64,000 bases of DNA from Terfezia claveryi (Eukaryota; Ascomycota; Pezizomycetes; Pezizales; Pezizaceae): positions 1 to 64,000 of the forward strand of contig WHUX01000032.1 in the NCBI GenBank assembly GCA_015179025.1, given 5' to 3'. Position 1 is the first letter of the stretch; each line of letters begins with the position of its first letter. The position numbers and the translations under genes were made by a program. This document shows, piece after piece, positions 10,901 to 21,867 of the stretch. The notes under the pieces are model-generated. The model was not told the DNA's origin, did not search any database, and saw only the letters and a list, made by a program, of their open reading frames with translations.

Positions 10901-11285
10901 GTACGGGACGTTCATGCCACCGCATGTGGGGAGTTATGCAAGGGCAGGTTATCCTCAGCCGTCATCAATCCCTCATCCCTACCCTGAGAACACCCTCCCA
11001 CCTATCTTATCACATGGTCAACAATATCCAGTTTCAGTATCACCCATACCACACCAAACTTCGTATCCTCTCTCACAACCGCCGCCCTCGTCAGCAAGGC
11101 CTCTTGGCCCATTTATCACGGTACCTCCGGGGGTTTCTCCACCTCAACCATCGATCTCACCACTTTCTGAGCCGCCGGTCTCACCATCTTCCCAGCCATC
11201 GATCTCACCATCTCCCCAGACACCTAAGCAGGAGGCGCTAGATGCATCTCCACCCAAGCTTGAAGATGCTGCCACAACAACGTAG
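7972..11285 (+). CDS. swc3: SWC3-like SWR1-complex subunit with C-terminal GATA zinc finger
   Basis: Exons 7972-8186, 8258-10187 and 10431-11285 give 999 aa in an open frame. The first intron (71 bp, GTAAGT) is phase 2. The second (243 bp, GTACGG...TACAG) is phase 0 and less certain. Residues from about 40 (LPTLPELQGPDLPKEWYQSI, then SLRRSREKW, FEKFWTKP and PHLFEIRLYGV) match the conserved N-terminus of Swc3, a subunit of the SWR1 complex that exchanges H2A for H2A.Z. A long Pro/Gln-rich stretch follows, with a CAG/CAA-coded polyQ near 9427-9480. A second conserved block follows around 9650-9980. The last exon encodes CHLC-X20-CNACGIKWK (781-808), a fungal GATA-type zinc finger, and a Pro/Ser-rich tail. 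If the second intron is wrong, the C-terminus is a separate small GATA protein starting at 10533. Confidence 0.78.
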
Positions 11286-14200
11286 GGCTTGTTGCCACAG
11301 CATGTACAAGCCATGGTAGCAGCAACCAGGCAACTCTTATGTCGTAATCTGCGGGCGAAACCTCCACCGCCTCCTTAGCTTATATATAATGTGCAGTTTT
11401 TTTTTTGCAAATTTCTCTTTTCCTCCTCGTCTTGAGTACCTTTGATAGGGAAAACTGTGGTTACTAGACTATTATCATTACTTAATAATTCCGAACTCTT
11501 GCTAAAGGACCTGCGTATCGACTGTTGAATGAACTTCTCCTTGGTTTGGTAATTTCTTGACCCTTGGGGGATTGTTTTCTATTTTCCTTACTAATAATAT
11601 GTTATGGATGGAGTCATCTTGGAACCCTTTTAGTTTGCTATTTGCTTCTTGCTGTATGCTGTTTTCTTTTTCTTTTTCTTCTTCTTAGGGCATTTCATTT
11701 TCTTTGCGCGTCTCAGGGTACCAATTGGTTTTCGGTCATTTCCATCTCTTGGTTTTGTAGCTTTTGTCTTTTTTGCTTAGGCGTGAAGGAGTGTTCTTAT
11801 ATCACCATTATTTTATTTGTTTGTATACTTAATTTGAGAGATTTTGGGGGTGTATGATATTTTCTGTTCTGATTGTTACGTTAACGCTACCCGCAATTGA
11901 GGTGGAATTGAGGGTGTGAATTGGGGACATAATTATAATAACGTATAGTTGGACCAAAAACAAGTGGGACAGCAGTTCGGGATGTAAGTTTGAGATATTC
12001 TGGCGAGCGGAGAAAAGAACTGGTTTTCATGATTGGGTGCAGGACTGGTTACCCTCAACAGATTTCGTACTTTTAGTTCATGAGTACTTACGGAGTACTT
12101 CAGTCAGGGTATTGCTTTACACCCAACTTTCATTGAAATTGCATTATCGGGCCTCTTTTAATACCCCAGGCATTGAGTTTCTCTCACCTGCATGGATAAT
12201 ACAAAGGTCCGTCATTTTATGCAAGGATATAATAACTTGACCCAGGTATAGGACGTGAGATTTACAGATGACCGCCACACTCTAGTACCTAGAACAGAGT
12301 TACCTGAACCCCTCCATCTTCCAGACGCCCGGCTCCAGAAAAGTGGCGTCAAACAAACTACTGGATGCCAGCCCCACGACCTACGACATCTCACATGGTG
12401 TCAGCGTACCTTTAACATTGAGTTTAACATTGACTCCCATCATTGATTACCCTCAACTCATAGTTTTCTGCGTCAGTGCAATCATCCATCAAAAAACTAA
12501 CAAATGAAAAAAAATCCCCCTCGGAAATCGTCCAGGAAGAAAAGGAAATGTATGTAGTGCTGTTCTTAAAGTAATCAACCTACCTTTCGCCGATTAGCAG
12601 GAATGTTCAGTGGTTTAGAATTTATATATGATACTATATGTGTAGTGTAGTCTGGTTACTTAAGCGTAACGTTTTTGCTCACACCACCTTACTCTCGTAC
12701 TTAGCTGAATAAATGACGGAGATATAGCAGCAACGCTTATAGTGGCGGTCCTCCATGCGGGAGACTAGTTTATCTAGGTAATGTTTGAATTTGTGGCGTG
12801 GAAGGAGAGTTGAATGTTATGCTTAGGAATTGGGGATAAGTACAGTACAATTCCGTGCCATAAGTCTTCCTACAGGGGGTTGCCTTTACCAGCCAAACTC
12901 GAGGCCCTCTCTACATAATTGTCAAAAACCACCCTTTGCTGGAATACCTAGAAGTTTTTATCAAAACCTCTCCACCTTATGGTTAATTTTAGAATTTTGA
13001 TAGCCCGCGTGCTAATCACAATGTAGCCCTAACCACAACTATTATATAACTCGATACATGAATAAACAAACTCCTACTTTTTAAAAGATACTCGTGTATG
13101 AGAACATGATGACTACCGTGGAAAATGGTATTTTCAGATCTAGGTAGCCATTGATTTTTCACCTCCGAAGTAGTCTGGTTGGCACAAGCCCCTCGAAACT
13201 CCGAAGCCAAATATCTCCAATGTGCGCAATCAACACTTTGAAGAAGTGGTGCAGGGAGATGTAGAGTTTACCACTTTGCAAGATAGATTGCTACAGGCCG
13301 AAAGGAGGTTAAAGATCCAGTATCTAATAATGAGTGGTGCCCATAATAATTGCGCATATGCCCCTAAGAGTCAAATGACTCAAGCTATTTCACTTCCCTT
13401 TCAAGGTATTACTTTCTATTTTTTAAGTTACATATATATTAGCTATAATGAATAGAAATATATGTGAGGTGTCACCTCTTGAGAGTTGGACTACCACACG
13501 AAGAGCTTGTTTTCAAGGTATAGTCACTATCTCGCAGCAGAACCGCAGGTAAATCTTCCGACTATAAAGATGGGTGTGTTGTGCCAATGTGTTTCCAACA
13601 GGATCAATTGCTTATATCCAGTTGCATTCCTCATACAACTTGAGCAAGGCCATAAATAACGCAGCATGGCCGGATGATTCTGTAAGTGTTGTTCAATATA
13701 GCTGTTGCACGGGAAGTATGAAACCTCTCGGCACATGTGAAACAATTGAATTTTCAAATAGAATGCGTCGGCCCTTTCGATGTAGTTGGCAAGCGCTGAC
13801 ATCAATTCAACATGCCAACCATTTTGAAGCTGGAGTTTCTAGCGGTAGAGAGGGCTGCCAGGCCATTGCGCTACAATATTAGCCCTTTCTCCTACGCAGG
13901 AAATGAACAATAATAGGCAGGGGGGTGGCTGTACGAACGAAACAAATACTTATAAAAGGTAGGAATTGCCTTGAGATTGGACTGGTAAACAGTCTGTTGC
14001 CAGAATGATTCTTCAGAATTTTAAAAACCTTTGAGCAATGCAGTTATGTTCTGGTCCGTTGCGGAATTGAAACTTTTAAGTAGTCTGTAATAATTTTCTT
14101 AATAAACTCTTCAACGCATACAGTTGATTTAAGGTACATGGTAACAAACAAGGACTACATACCTAGGTATCCCAAAATCAAAGCATACCTGCGAGACCCA

Positions 14201-14683
14201 AACTTGAGATCTCTGATTTGCCACCAATTAAGCTGCGATGGAAGGCATTAAATGAATATGAGCTAGACGATGATGCACTGTACTTTATTGCTGGCAAAAA
14301 TAATGATGGTTTTGGAGCATGCACATGTTCATGATACTATAATGCATGCAGGAAAGAACAAGACCTATACATAGTACTATTAATGAGGGGTATCATTGGA
14401 ATTTCTCGCAGTGAAGTATCAGGTTTGATTGAACAAGTAGAGGCTTGAGCAAGCATTGAGCTTTTGTTATGTATAAAATAATAGACTCGGTTTTCACCAA
14501 TTTGCCTTCATAAAATTGCCTAGAGTGCACATATATCCGTTCCGGAACGGCCCAACATCTCCATTCGTAAGAATATCTGACAGCGGGTTACTAAAGTAGG
14601 GTAGTCGTGTCATGTATTAATGGGTGTAACCTCGGCAAATTTTATCATTATATATTGTTTTCCTTGCAGAACTATCAAATCCA
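11286..14683. other. Gene-free spacer (about 3.4 kb)
   Basis: Only short frames without family resemblance occur. 11400-11860 is T-rich downstream sequence of the SWC3-like gene. One copy of the dispersed word TAGTCTGGTTGGCAC lies at 13171. I see no mobile-element termini and no RNA gene before the tRNA. Confidence 0.55.
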
Positions 14684-14800
14684 GGAAGGATGGCCGAGTG
14701 GTTATGGCGCGTGACTCAAGCAGAATATAGAATATGCTTCTGTTCTAAGAACAGGTTTCTCGTGGGGCAACCCGCGGGGGTTCGAATCCCCCTCCTTTCA
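14684..14800 (+). tRNA. tRNA-Leu (anticodon CAA), intron-containing
   Basis: The acceptor stem GGAAGGA pairs with TCCTTTC, with discriminator A. The D-arm contains TGGCCGAGTGGTTATGGC. The anticodon loop CTCAAG gives anticodon CAA at 14717-14719, followed by an intron of about 36 nt (about 14721-14756). A GC-rich variable arm (GGG-GCAA-CCC) and a T-arm GGGGG-TTCGAAT-CCCCC follow. The long variable arm with discriminator A fits leucine and not serine. A T-run starting at about 14806 is a good pol III terminator. The anticodon stem has one mismatch as I fold it, so exact intron ends are approximate. Confidence 0.9.
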
Positions 14801-15227
14801 TTATCTTTTTTTTTTTTGGGAGTAATAGGTACCACGGTAACTCTCATTTAGGAACCGGTTCTTAAATTCGAATGGTGGGCCGGGGCTCTTTAATCGCTAC
14901 CTACAGTATTACAAAATGGTTAGATTACGCCCTGGTCCAGTACCAAAACCTCTTGATCCTAGTCTCAATATGTAGTTGTAGTTGCGCATCTCATATATAT
15001 CTCACATGGGCGCACTTATATTATTAGATCAGATAATGTTGATGTAAGACCTCAACTCAAATTACCCTTCCACTCAGACTTATTTCACTGCAACTAGGCT
15101 CGTCTGATGACTCCTTGCTCAACAACAACAGTAAGAACCTATAAACGCCATCCCCAGAGAAAGAAGACCCATGAAGCAATATGGTGAAATATGATCATAC
15201 GGAACAAGGCTGGAAAGACAGTAGACT
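14801..15227. other. Spacer between tRNA-Leu and NOG2
   Basis: It contains the pol III T-run at 14806-14817. No gene is visible; the right part is the 3' flank of NOG2. Confidence 0.5.
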
Positions 15228-17688
15228 CTAATGGCGCGCAGCACCCCTGCTTGGAGCCGGGGAACAAGGCATCGGCTGAACTTTCTGCTCCTTCGTAGTC
15301 TTCGCCTCTTCTTTAGCTTCCAATATAAGCCGTTTCACCTCCCCTTCGTCGACCTCAATGTCATCAATGTCGTCATCGGCATCAGCACCGGCATGGTCAT
15401 CGTCATCATCTTCCTCGGCCTCGCCCTCGGAGTCCACAACGGTGCTTGCGTCTGCAAACCCACCCCACTCCTCATAATCTTGGTCATCCCCATCGCTCTC
15501 TTCTTCCTGGGCTTTCTCAATACCCTCATCCTCCATCTCCTCTGCCTTCCTCTTCTTCGTCCTCATCTCTCCTAACTTCCCCTCCCTCCCCTCCAGTTTC
15601 TCGTCCGCTGCGCCCTCAGCCTTCGGACATGGCGTAAACCATGGAATTTTGCCCCTCATAAAGTCATTCAACACCATCTTTGCCACACCATCCAAATCTG
15701 GTTCACCCCCCTTCAGCAACCTCCCTCCCTTCCTAGCCAACAATTCCAGGAACTCAATTGAGTTAGTCCATCCCTTGACTTCATATGTGCGCTCGACATG
15801 ACTTCGCTTGCATTTATTAAGCACCGCGGGGATATATTGTTCTGGATTTGATACGTTCTCCACCCGGACGACTCCCTTGAGAAGGATATCTTCTTCGGTG
15901 TCATTCTGGTTTGGGGGGACGATACCAGGACAGTCAATGAGGAAGATTCGCCGCATAAGGGTGATGTACTGCCAGACTTTGGTCTCTCCTGGAATAGGAG
16001 CAACGTTACAAACTTTCTTCTTGCGGAGGGTGTTGATTATAGAAGATTTTCCAGTATTAGGGTATCCAATGAGTCCAACAGAGACCTGCTTTCGATCCTT
16101 ATGTAGGACAGAGAATTGTCGGAGCAGCTGAATTAAGGAACCTTTGCCGAAAGAGTTGGTGATATGGGCGTGAAAGGCCAGGGTTGGGTATTCCTTTGAC
16201 AATAGACGAACCCATGAAGCCTGCAATTTGATTTGATGTTAGCATATCCTGTAATATCATTAATGCCCAAAATTGAGCAATTGCAAGTTAGCGCATGTGT
16301 GAATCATAACTAAGAGCACTAGTATGTATTATGCACCTCGAAAAGTGCAAATCCAGGCTCAACTCTGAACGAAACACACCAGACCCTATAATTGGCTTCT
16401 CCCAGAACGGGAGTGGAGCCGCTGAGCTCCCTCCATCAAAACGATGGAGGAGACTCGGGCGGGAAAGGTTTATTCTCCCATTGTTGTAACAGGCAATCCG
16501 TGATTGATGCATCCAAAGATGCGCACAGCTACCCTGACAGGAATCAATGGAACTTGGGAAAATCAAGGGGCAAAACAGCAGAGAAAATGTGTTATATACA
16601 GCTGACAGGAATCAATGGGACTTGGGAAAGGCGAAAGGCAAAAGAGCAGAGAAAATGTATTACATACAGCAACACTGGTAGGGACAAGATCGCACTTGTT
16701 GAGTACGAAAATAAGATGTTTGTGGGGAGCGTCCTCTTTCATGTACTTCTCAACCGATCGACAACGAGTACCAAGTGGATCTCTAGCGTCGAGGACGTGT
16801 AATATGACATCGGAAGAGTCAATGACCTAATGATATCTGTTAGATTTTGTTAGTCCAGAAGTAAAAATAAACGCTCTTTACCTTATACAACTCATTCCAA
16901 ATACGCTTACTCTGTCCCTTGGTGAAAATCGGTTCTCGAGCCTCTTGAATCCAGCCCTCTTTTACCTCTTCGTCACCAAAGTAGCCACTCTTCCCACTGA
17001 GAAGTTTTATCTTTTCCAGATTCTCCTCGTATTCTTGCTCCATCCTCTTGCTTTCACCTACAAGGTCCGTGATGTCACTAACAGAGATCTTCGGTCGCTT
17101 ACGTTGTGCCTTAGGGCCGAAGGTCTGAGAGAAAGGTTGAGCTTCGACATGGATCTTGGCTGCATGCTGCTTGATACCTCCAGGTCCTACTGGCTCTTTC
17201 AAAAGAGACATTGGTAACTTGTTAGTTTTAAGAAGAACCTGGTAAGGATCGGAAGCCTTTGCTGCCATTGCTTCACGAAAATTCTGTAAGGCATCCTGAG
17301 CAATGACTCTGGTATTACCTAGATTGATACGATGGTTAGTTTCAGGGAAAGACAGGAGTGTGCATCAGGGTAACCTGGACTCACCAAACCATTTTCTGTT
17401 AGGTTCAATTCTGGCATTGGGGATTTCTCTTGATTGGAAACTAGCGGCTTTGATCTATCACTTCCTGCCATTAGAATCGGTAGAAGGTTAGAAAAAAGTC
17501 TGATTTGTAGAGCTTACAATGTCTCCATTCTTGTTCCTGATGGCCTTTCCTTCCTTCAGGATGTTCAACTTCTTGACCTTCTTCGCATCACGGTAGAAGT
17601 TTTCTCCCTTGACCCTGACATTGGCCATGCCATCGCTAGCTGCCTTGCCCCGCTCTCTGCGGGCTCGTTCTTTCTTGTAGGTACCCAT
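15228..17688 (-). CDS. NOG2: Nucleolar GTP-binding protein 2 (NOG2/NUG2)
   Basis: Five exons (17518-17688, 17385-17454, 16882-17318, 16668-16826, 15228-16220) join in frame to 609 aa. The protein is a circularly permuted GTPase of the late nuclear pre-60S particle. The order of motifs shows this: NKCD (G4, 269-272) precedes GYPNTGKSS (G1, 331-339) and DCPG (G3, 375-378). The N-terminus [15 protein letters not shown] and the blocks [20 protein letters not shown] and [12 protein letters not shown] are family hallmarks. The C-terminal 110 residues are acidic and lysine-rich. Start is chosen at MGTYKK although an in-frame ATG lies 26 codons upstream. Introns 1-3 are 55-66 bp, but the fourth (16221-16667) is 447 bp and contains a tandem duplication. 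Confidence 0.95.
16534..16669. repeat. 68-bp tandem duplication at the 5' end of NOG2 intron 4
   Basis: Copies 16534-16601 and 16602-16669 are the same length and differ at about nine positions (about 87% identical). Read on the gene strand, each copy starts CTGTAT and ends TTGATTCCTGTCAG. Each therefore carries its own donor-like GTATGT/GTATAT and acceptor-like CAG. Confidence 0.9.
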
Positions 17689-18602
17689 CTCTGATGTTGG
17701 AGATAGTGGGGTGCTTGGAACACGGCGAAAATGTATATGGTGGGGGAAATAGAAATTTTCGGTCAAATCTTAGTTTGTGCGATTACCTAAGCAAGATCGG
17801 GCTTGGCTACACTTCCACTCCATGCCTTGGCATCCAAATGTTCCAACAAAGCGTTTCATTTTAAATGAATGTATGATTAAGGCCCCGAAGCCTCAGGGTT
17901 AAGGTGAAAATATCGAAAATGCCTTCCGAGTACCTAGGCACTTTGCTACTCTTTGATGCAGGTAAGATATGGTGTTTCAAGATCAACCCAGAGATGACCT
18001 CTGTGCTACAAAACTTGGCATCATGTCACGAGAGTGAGTAACTAAGTTGATGGCGAGGTCAAGCTGTAGGTTCGGATGAAGGTTACGCATACCGCCGCAA
18101 AGGCCGGAGATTGAGAATGAGTGTCCCCTTCCCGCTGGACAGGATCCGCCTTATTCGCAGTTTGAACGTGGTCATACTCTTCTACCATCAACCACCAAGT
18201 ATCACAGCCGGCTTCAGCGGATACATATGAATGTTCTACAGGGCCGCTCCCACGAGCAAGAACGCACTGGAGCAGCCCATTATTGAACCCAGCAACGCAC
18301 CGCAGATCTCATCTGGGCCACAGTGCAGCTACTTCCAACGCATCGCTAACTACTTTAGCTACCCCAATCTCCTTACTGTACCAGCCTCGACGAAGCCTCT
18401 CCCCACACTGGTCCCGTCAGCCTACCGTTGGTCGCCTGCAGCTTAAGCTTGCTGAGCTCCACACGGTATACGGATACCTTTGCCTCCTTCAATTGGGCAT
18501 GGAGCACGAAAGAAGTACCATCTACATTTCTCCATCCCAATTTCCTACACTGTACAGATATAAGAATACGTACTGCCGAAGCTGTTATGAAGTATTCCCG
18601 TC
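17689..18602. other. Divergent intergenic region, NOG2 / unknown gene
   Basis: About 0.9 kb between two divergent start codons. No further gene is supported; short plus-strand frames in 18230-18600 lack family resemblance and are probably 5' UTR. Confidence 0.5.
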
Positions 18603-20543
18603 ATGAGAATCATGAGAACAGACCAAAGCACAGAAACCCGGAGACCAAGACTGCCACCAAGCAGCATGCCCCTGGTACCTCTCGACTCGCAACAAAATAC
18701 AAAGATTCTGGAAAATAATAATACCAAACCTCCGAAAAGACCTGTCCTGACGATGCACAGAGCGACGAGTAAGTCTCCGTCAAGTAATGTTAACAACAGT
18801 ACAAGCCCAGCACCACCATCTCGCTTGGGATATAAGGCATCGCAGACGACATTATCCCAGGGCAGTCCTGCTGTGCCTCGCCACCCCAAACCTACTGTGA
18901 AACGAGAGGCGGGGTCAGTGTTAGGGACGGAATCAATAATTTCGGGCGTCCCTTCAAGACGCTCATCCTATGTAGGCCCAACAAGGCCTTCAAGTTCCGC
19001 GAGCACAGTTTCGAATGCTCGCACAGAAATACATTCAGGAACACAATCTCTCCGAGCCCGACCTCGTACTATTGACGTCTCCAAGCGACCGAGTTCACCT
19101 AAATTTATTCATGCCAGTGACACAAAAGCTACCGCGCGAAAGTCATTACAGACAGTTATCACCCCCACCATAACCGGCGATATTTCACAGCCGCGATTAC
19201 AGTCGCAGCCTTCGAAATTCTTTTATGCCTCGGAAGCTACAAACCCGCCACAGACACACCTTACTCCGCGATTACCCGCGCTCCCTCCTATTGCTAACCC
19301 ACAGACACCCATAACCTCCCCTCAACAACTTTCATCACTCAGCAACAATACCAGGAATGTCAAATTCATTTATGCAAACGGAACAGAAGAGGTGCTGGAG
19401 TCAAGGCGGAAGAATCCATCGACATCGGAAGGTAGCTCAAGGGCCCCGTCTCCGAACCCCTATTCTCTTTCTCCGGGCCCGATACCATCCCCCAACAAGA
19501 CACCAACATCATCAGCGTCTTCTGTGCTGTCATCACCGACGCAAAGGGGCAGCTCCTCAATAGAGAGAAGAGCCAGTATAGAATCAAAAGTTAGACACGG
19601 TAGGGCATTATCTGTGGGTGGGAATGGGGTCGCCCAAGAGGTATTCCTAGTGCCGGAAGCTCTTAGGTCACCAGTTGCTCCTCCTAGATCTCTTCCTGGG
19701 GATGAACCCAATCTCGCTATCAATCCTATAGCTATGACTTTAAAGATGCGGGAAGAGCTGGCCGCGAATGCTCGGAGGGAACGGAAGGTTATGGACCTTG
19801 AGATATCAAATGCGTCTCTACTGGCGATTAATCGCACCCTTGAACGCAAAATGAAGAAGCAAACGTCTGAGTTAAGAAGATACCGAAGACTTGCCCGCTC
19901 TGGGGAGTTGAAACCCAAAGCTGTCCCAACGAAAAAAGTTTCTAGCACGTCAGCCGGTCCTACTACCGGGATTCTCGAAGAGGGAGAAGTAAAATGCAAC
20001 GAGAATGTTGAAGTTGAAGCCGAAGAAGGAACGGAGGAAACTGATGAGGAAGAGGAGGAAGATGAAGATGAAGAGGAATCTTTGTCAGGGGACGAGACAA
20101 AGTCGTATCAAGGTAAACGAGCACTGGTCTCAGCAGACACGGATAAAGTCAGCGCGGAGCTACAGAAACATCAGGCGTTGTTGGATGCTTCGGCCAAGAC
20201 GGATGCGTTGCTTGTTAGATGCGAGTTTATGATTGACGAGATGATGACAGAGGCGAGAAAGGCACTGGAATACAAGGTTGCGGCTAGTGATGTCAAGATT
20301 GGGGGGAGGGTCCTAAGAAGCGACGATGAGGACGAAGAGGATGAGGATGAGGGAGAGGAGGGGGAGGTGGGAGGGAGATTTCACGAGGGGATGACGGAAA
20401 CTGAGACGGAGGATGGGCTGACGACGGAGGGAGACACGACGGATGATGGGGGGTATGGAGATGGAAGTGGAGGTGACGAGGATGATGAAGATGAGGGGAA
20501 CGTAACGGAGACGGAGGATGAGTTGGAACCCGAGGATCAGTGA
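18603..20543 (+). CDS. Uncharacterised Ser/Pro-rich protein with acidic C-terminus
   Basis: A single uninterrupted frame of 646 aa that I do not recognise. The first 370 residues are low-complexity, rich in Ser, Pro and Thr with basic patches. They hold three spaced copies of a short motif: PKFIHASD, SKFFYASE and VKFIYANG. A helical segment around residues 375-440 (MTLKMREELAANARRERK and on) looks like a coiled coil. A Glu/Asp-rich stretch, a second helical block (AELQKHQALLDASAKTDALL and on) and an extremely acidic tail of D/E runs ending near the stop follow. There is no signal peptide or membrane segment. The composition suggests a nuclear or cytoskeletal scaffold, which is inference only. 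ATG 18603 is the first in the frame; later in-frame ATGs are possible starts. Confidence 0.75.
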   Translation: MRIMRTDQSTETRRPRLPPSSMPLVPLDSQQNTKILENNNTKPPKRPVLTMHRATSKSPSSNVNNSTSPAPPSRLGYKASQTTLSQGSPAVPRHPKPTVKREAGSVLGTESIISGVPSRRSSYVGPTRPSSSASTVSNARTEIHSGTQSLRARPRTIDVSKRPSSPKFIHASDTKATARKSLQTVITPTITGDISQPRLQSQPSKFFYASEATNPPQTHLTPRLPALPPIANPQTPITSPQQLSSLSNNTRNVKFIYANGTEEVLESRRKNPSTSEGSSRAPSPNPYSLSPGPIPSPNKTPTSSASSVLSSPTQRGSSSIERRASIESKVRHGRALSVGGNGVAQEVFLVPEALRSPVAPPRSLPGDEPNLAINPIAMTLKMREELAANARRERKVMDLEISNASLLAINRTLERKMKKQTSELRRYRRLARSGELKPKAVPTKKVSSTSAGPTTGILEEGEVKCNENVEVEAEEGTEETDEEEEEDEDEEESLSGDETKSYQGKRALVSADTDKVSAELQKHQALLDASAKTDALLVRCEFMIDEMMTEARKALEYKVAASDVKIGGRVLRSDDEDEEDEDEGEEGEVGGRFHEGMTETETEDGLTTEGDTTDDGGYGDGSGGDEDDEDEGNVTETEDELEPEDQ

Positions 20544-21867
20544 TGATGGCGTGGATTCTAGGGATTCTGGACTTGAACAAATTATGGCTTTTCCGTTGTT
20601 CTTATATACCTATTGCTTTTAAAGTACGGGTGCGGTTTTCCATCCCTCTATTCTAAGTTATATTCTTTTTCCTATTATTTCTGTTTCATTTTTTCATTTT
20701 GTATGATTCTCTGGGTTTTTTTTACAGGCGTAGAGTCTTTTATACTACAATTTTACAGCGTATGATGGACGGATTTGGGTGTTTCTCTTAACTACTTTTT
20801 CCCTTTTTTTCTTGTATCTGATTGTGCATTTTTGGGAGTGCAGTGGTGTTTGAGCTGTTCTGGTTGCGACATTTGGTAGTCTGGTTGGCACACATTTTGT
20901 TTGGTTTTGTTCCTGCATGGGCCTCGGACGAATCAATGCAATGCAATGCAACCTAATGGAGGGATAGATCAAACTGGGTGGGTGGTCACAATGCCTACTT
21001 TCGTTGGAATCCCCTGTTTTCTATTTTTTTTCGTCATAACCTTGCCCTCTTCCCTCGTCACGATATACATCGACATTTCCATCATCATTGCCTCACGTCA
21101 TGGCGAGAAACATAACATTTTCGATTTGGATAAATCATGCATCATAGTAGAGTAGGACAATACCGGTACATTTGATTCCCTGATACAAGTGCAGACCAAT
21201 GAGACATCTCGATCCTACAACTCCAATAACTTAAATGTGTCATATACGGCAGAACGAAGCTTTAAATCAAATGCATTATACCGGTATGTATATCTGTTCT
21301 CCAAGTCCATCAGCAAAAAGAAATATAACCGCCCGAATCCATGAAATTTAGTCCGCATCTTTTCCCAAGACTAGCGTCACACGACCAACAAGCAAAAGAA
21401 AAAGAAAAAGAAATAAACCTCATGCACGTCCATCACCATTTCAGGTGGGTAGGTACACGCCTTTTAGATGGAGGAGTAGAGAAAATAAAAGCGAGTGGGT
21501 ACCAGGCATGAGTGAGAGAGCTCAGCTAGGTAACTCCAGTGAAAAAAAAGAGCGTCGACAAGGAGGTGATCGAAAGAACCATGAAACGCAAGTCAAAAGC
21601 CCCTTTCTACAACGTAATTCGCGTTCCGAATCTGTATACTAAGTTGACAAATCCTTAACACATGCACCAGATTAGCAAATGGTGGGCAAGCAATGATGAT
21701 TTAAAAAGAGAATGAAAAACAACCCTTCGCACCCAGAACAAAACAATGTAAAAAACAGGGTAGGAATATCAATTATTGGTTAACGAGAAGGGAGAATGAT
21801 AAGAAGATATGTAAGGCAGAGGATTCCAATCGAAAGTCCAAAATCCAGGTTCCAGGGAGGGAGTTTT
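20544..21867. other. Convergent intergenic region
   Basis: 3' flanks of the unknown gene (+) and the universal-stress gene (-). T-rich stretches occur at 20600-20720. One copy of the dispersed word TAGTCTGGTTGGCAC lies at 20877. No gene is supported. Confidence 0.5.

Noticed and set aside
11564..11857. Hydrophobic plus-strand frame resembling a membrane peptide
   Set aside because: It lies in the T-rich 3' flank of the SWC3-like gene and its composition follows the T-richness.
13574..13882. 102-codon plus-strand frame in the spacer
   Set aside because: No homology, opposite-strand frame of similar length, and no splice or start context supporting a gene.
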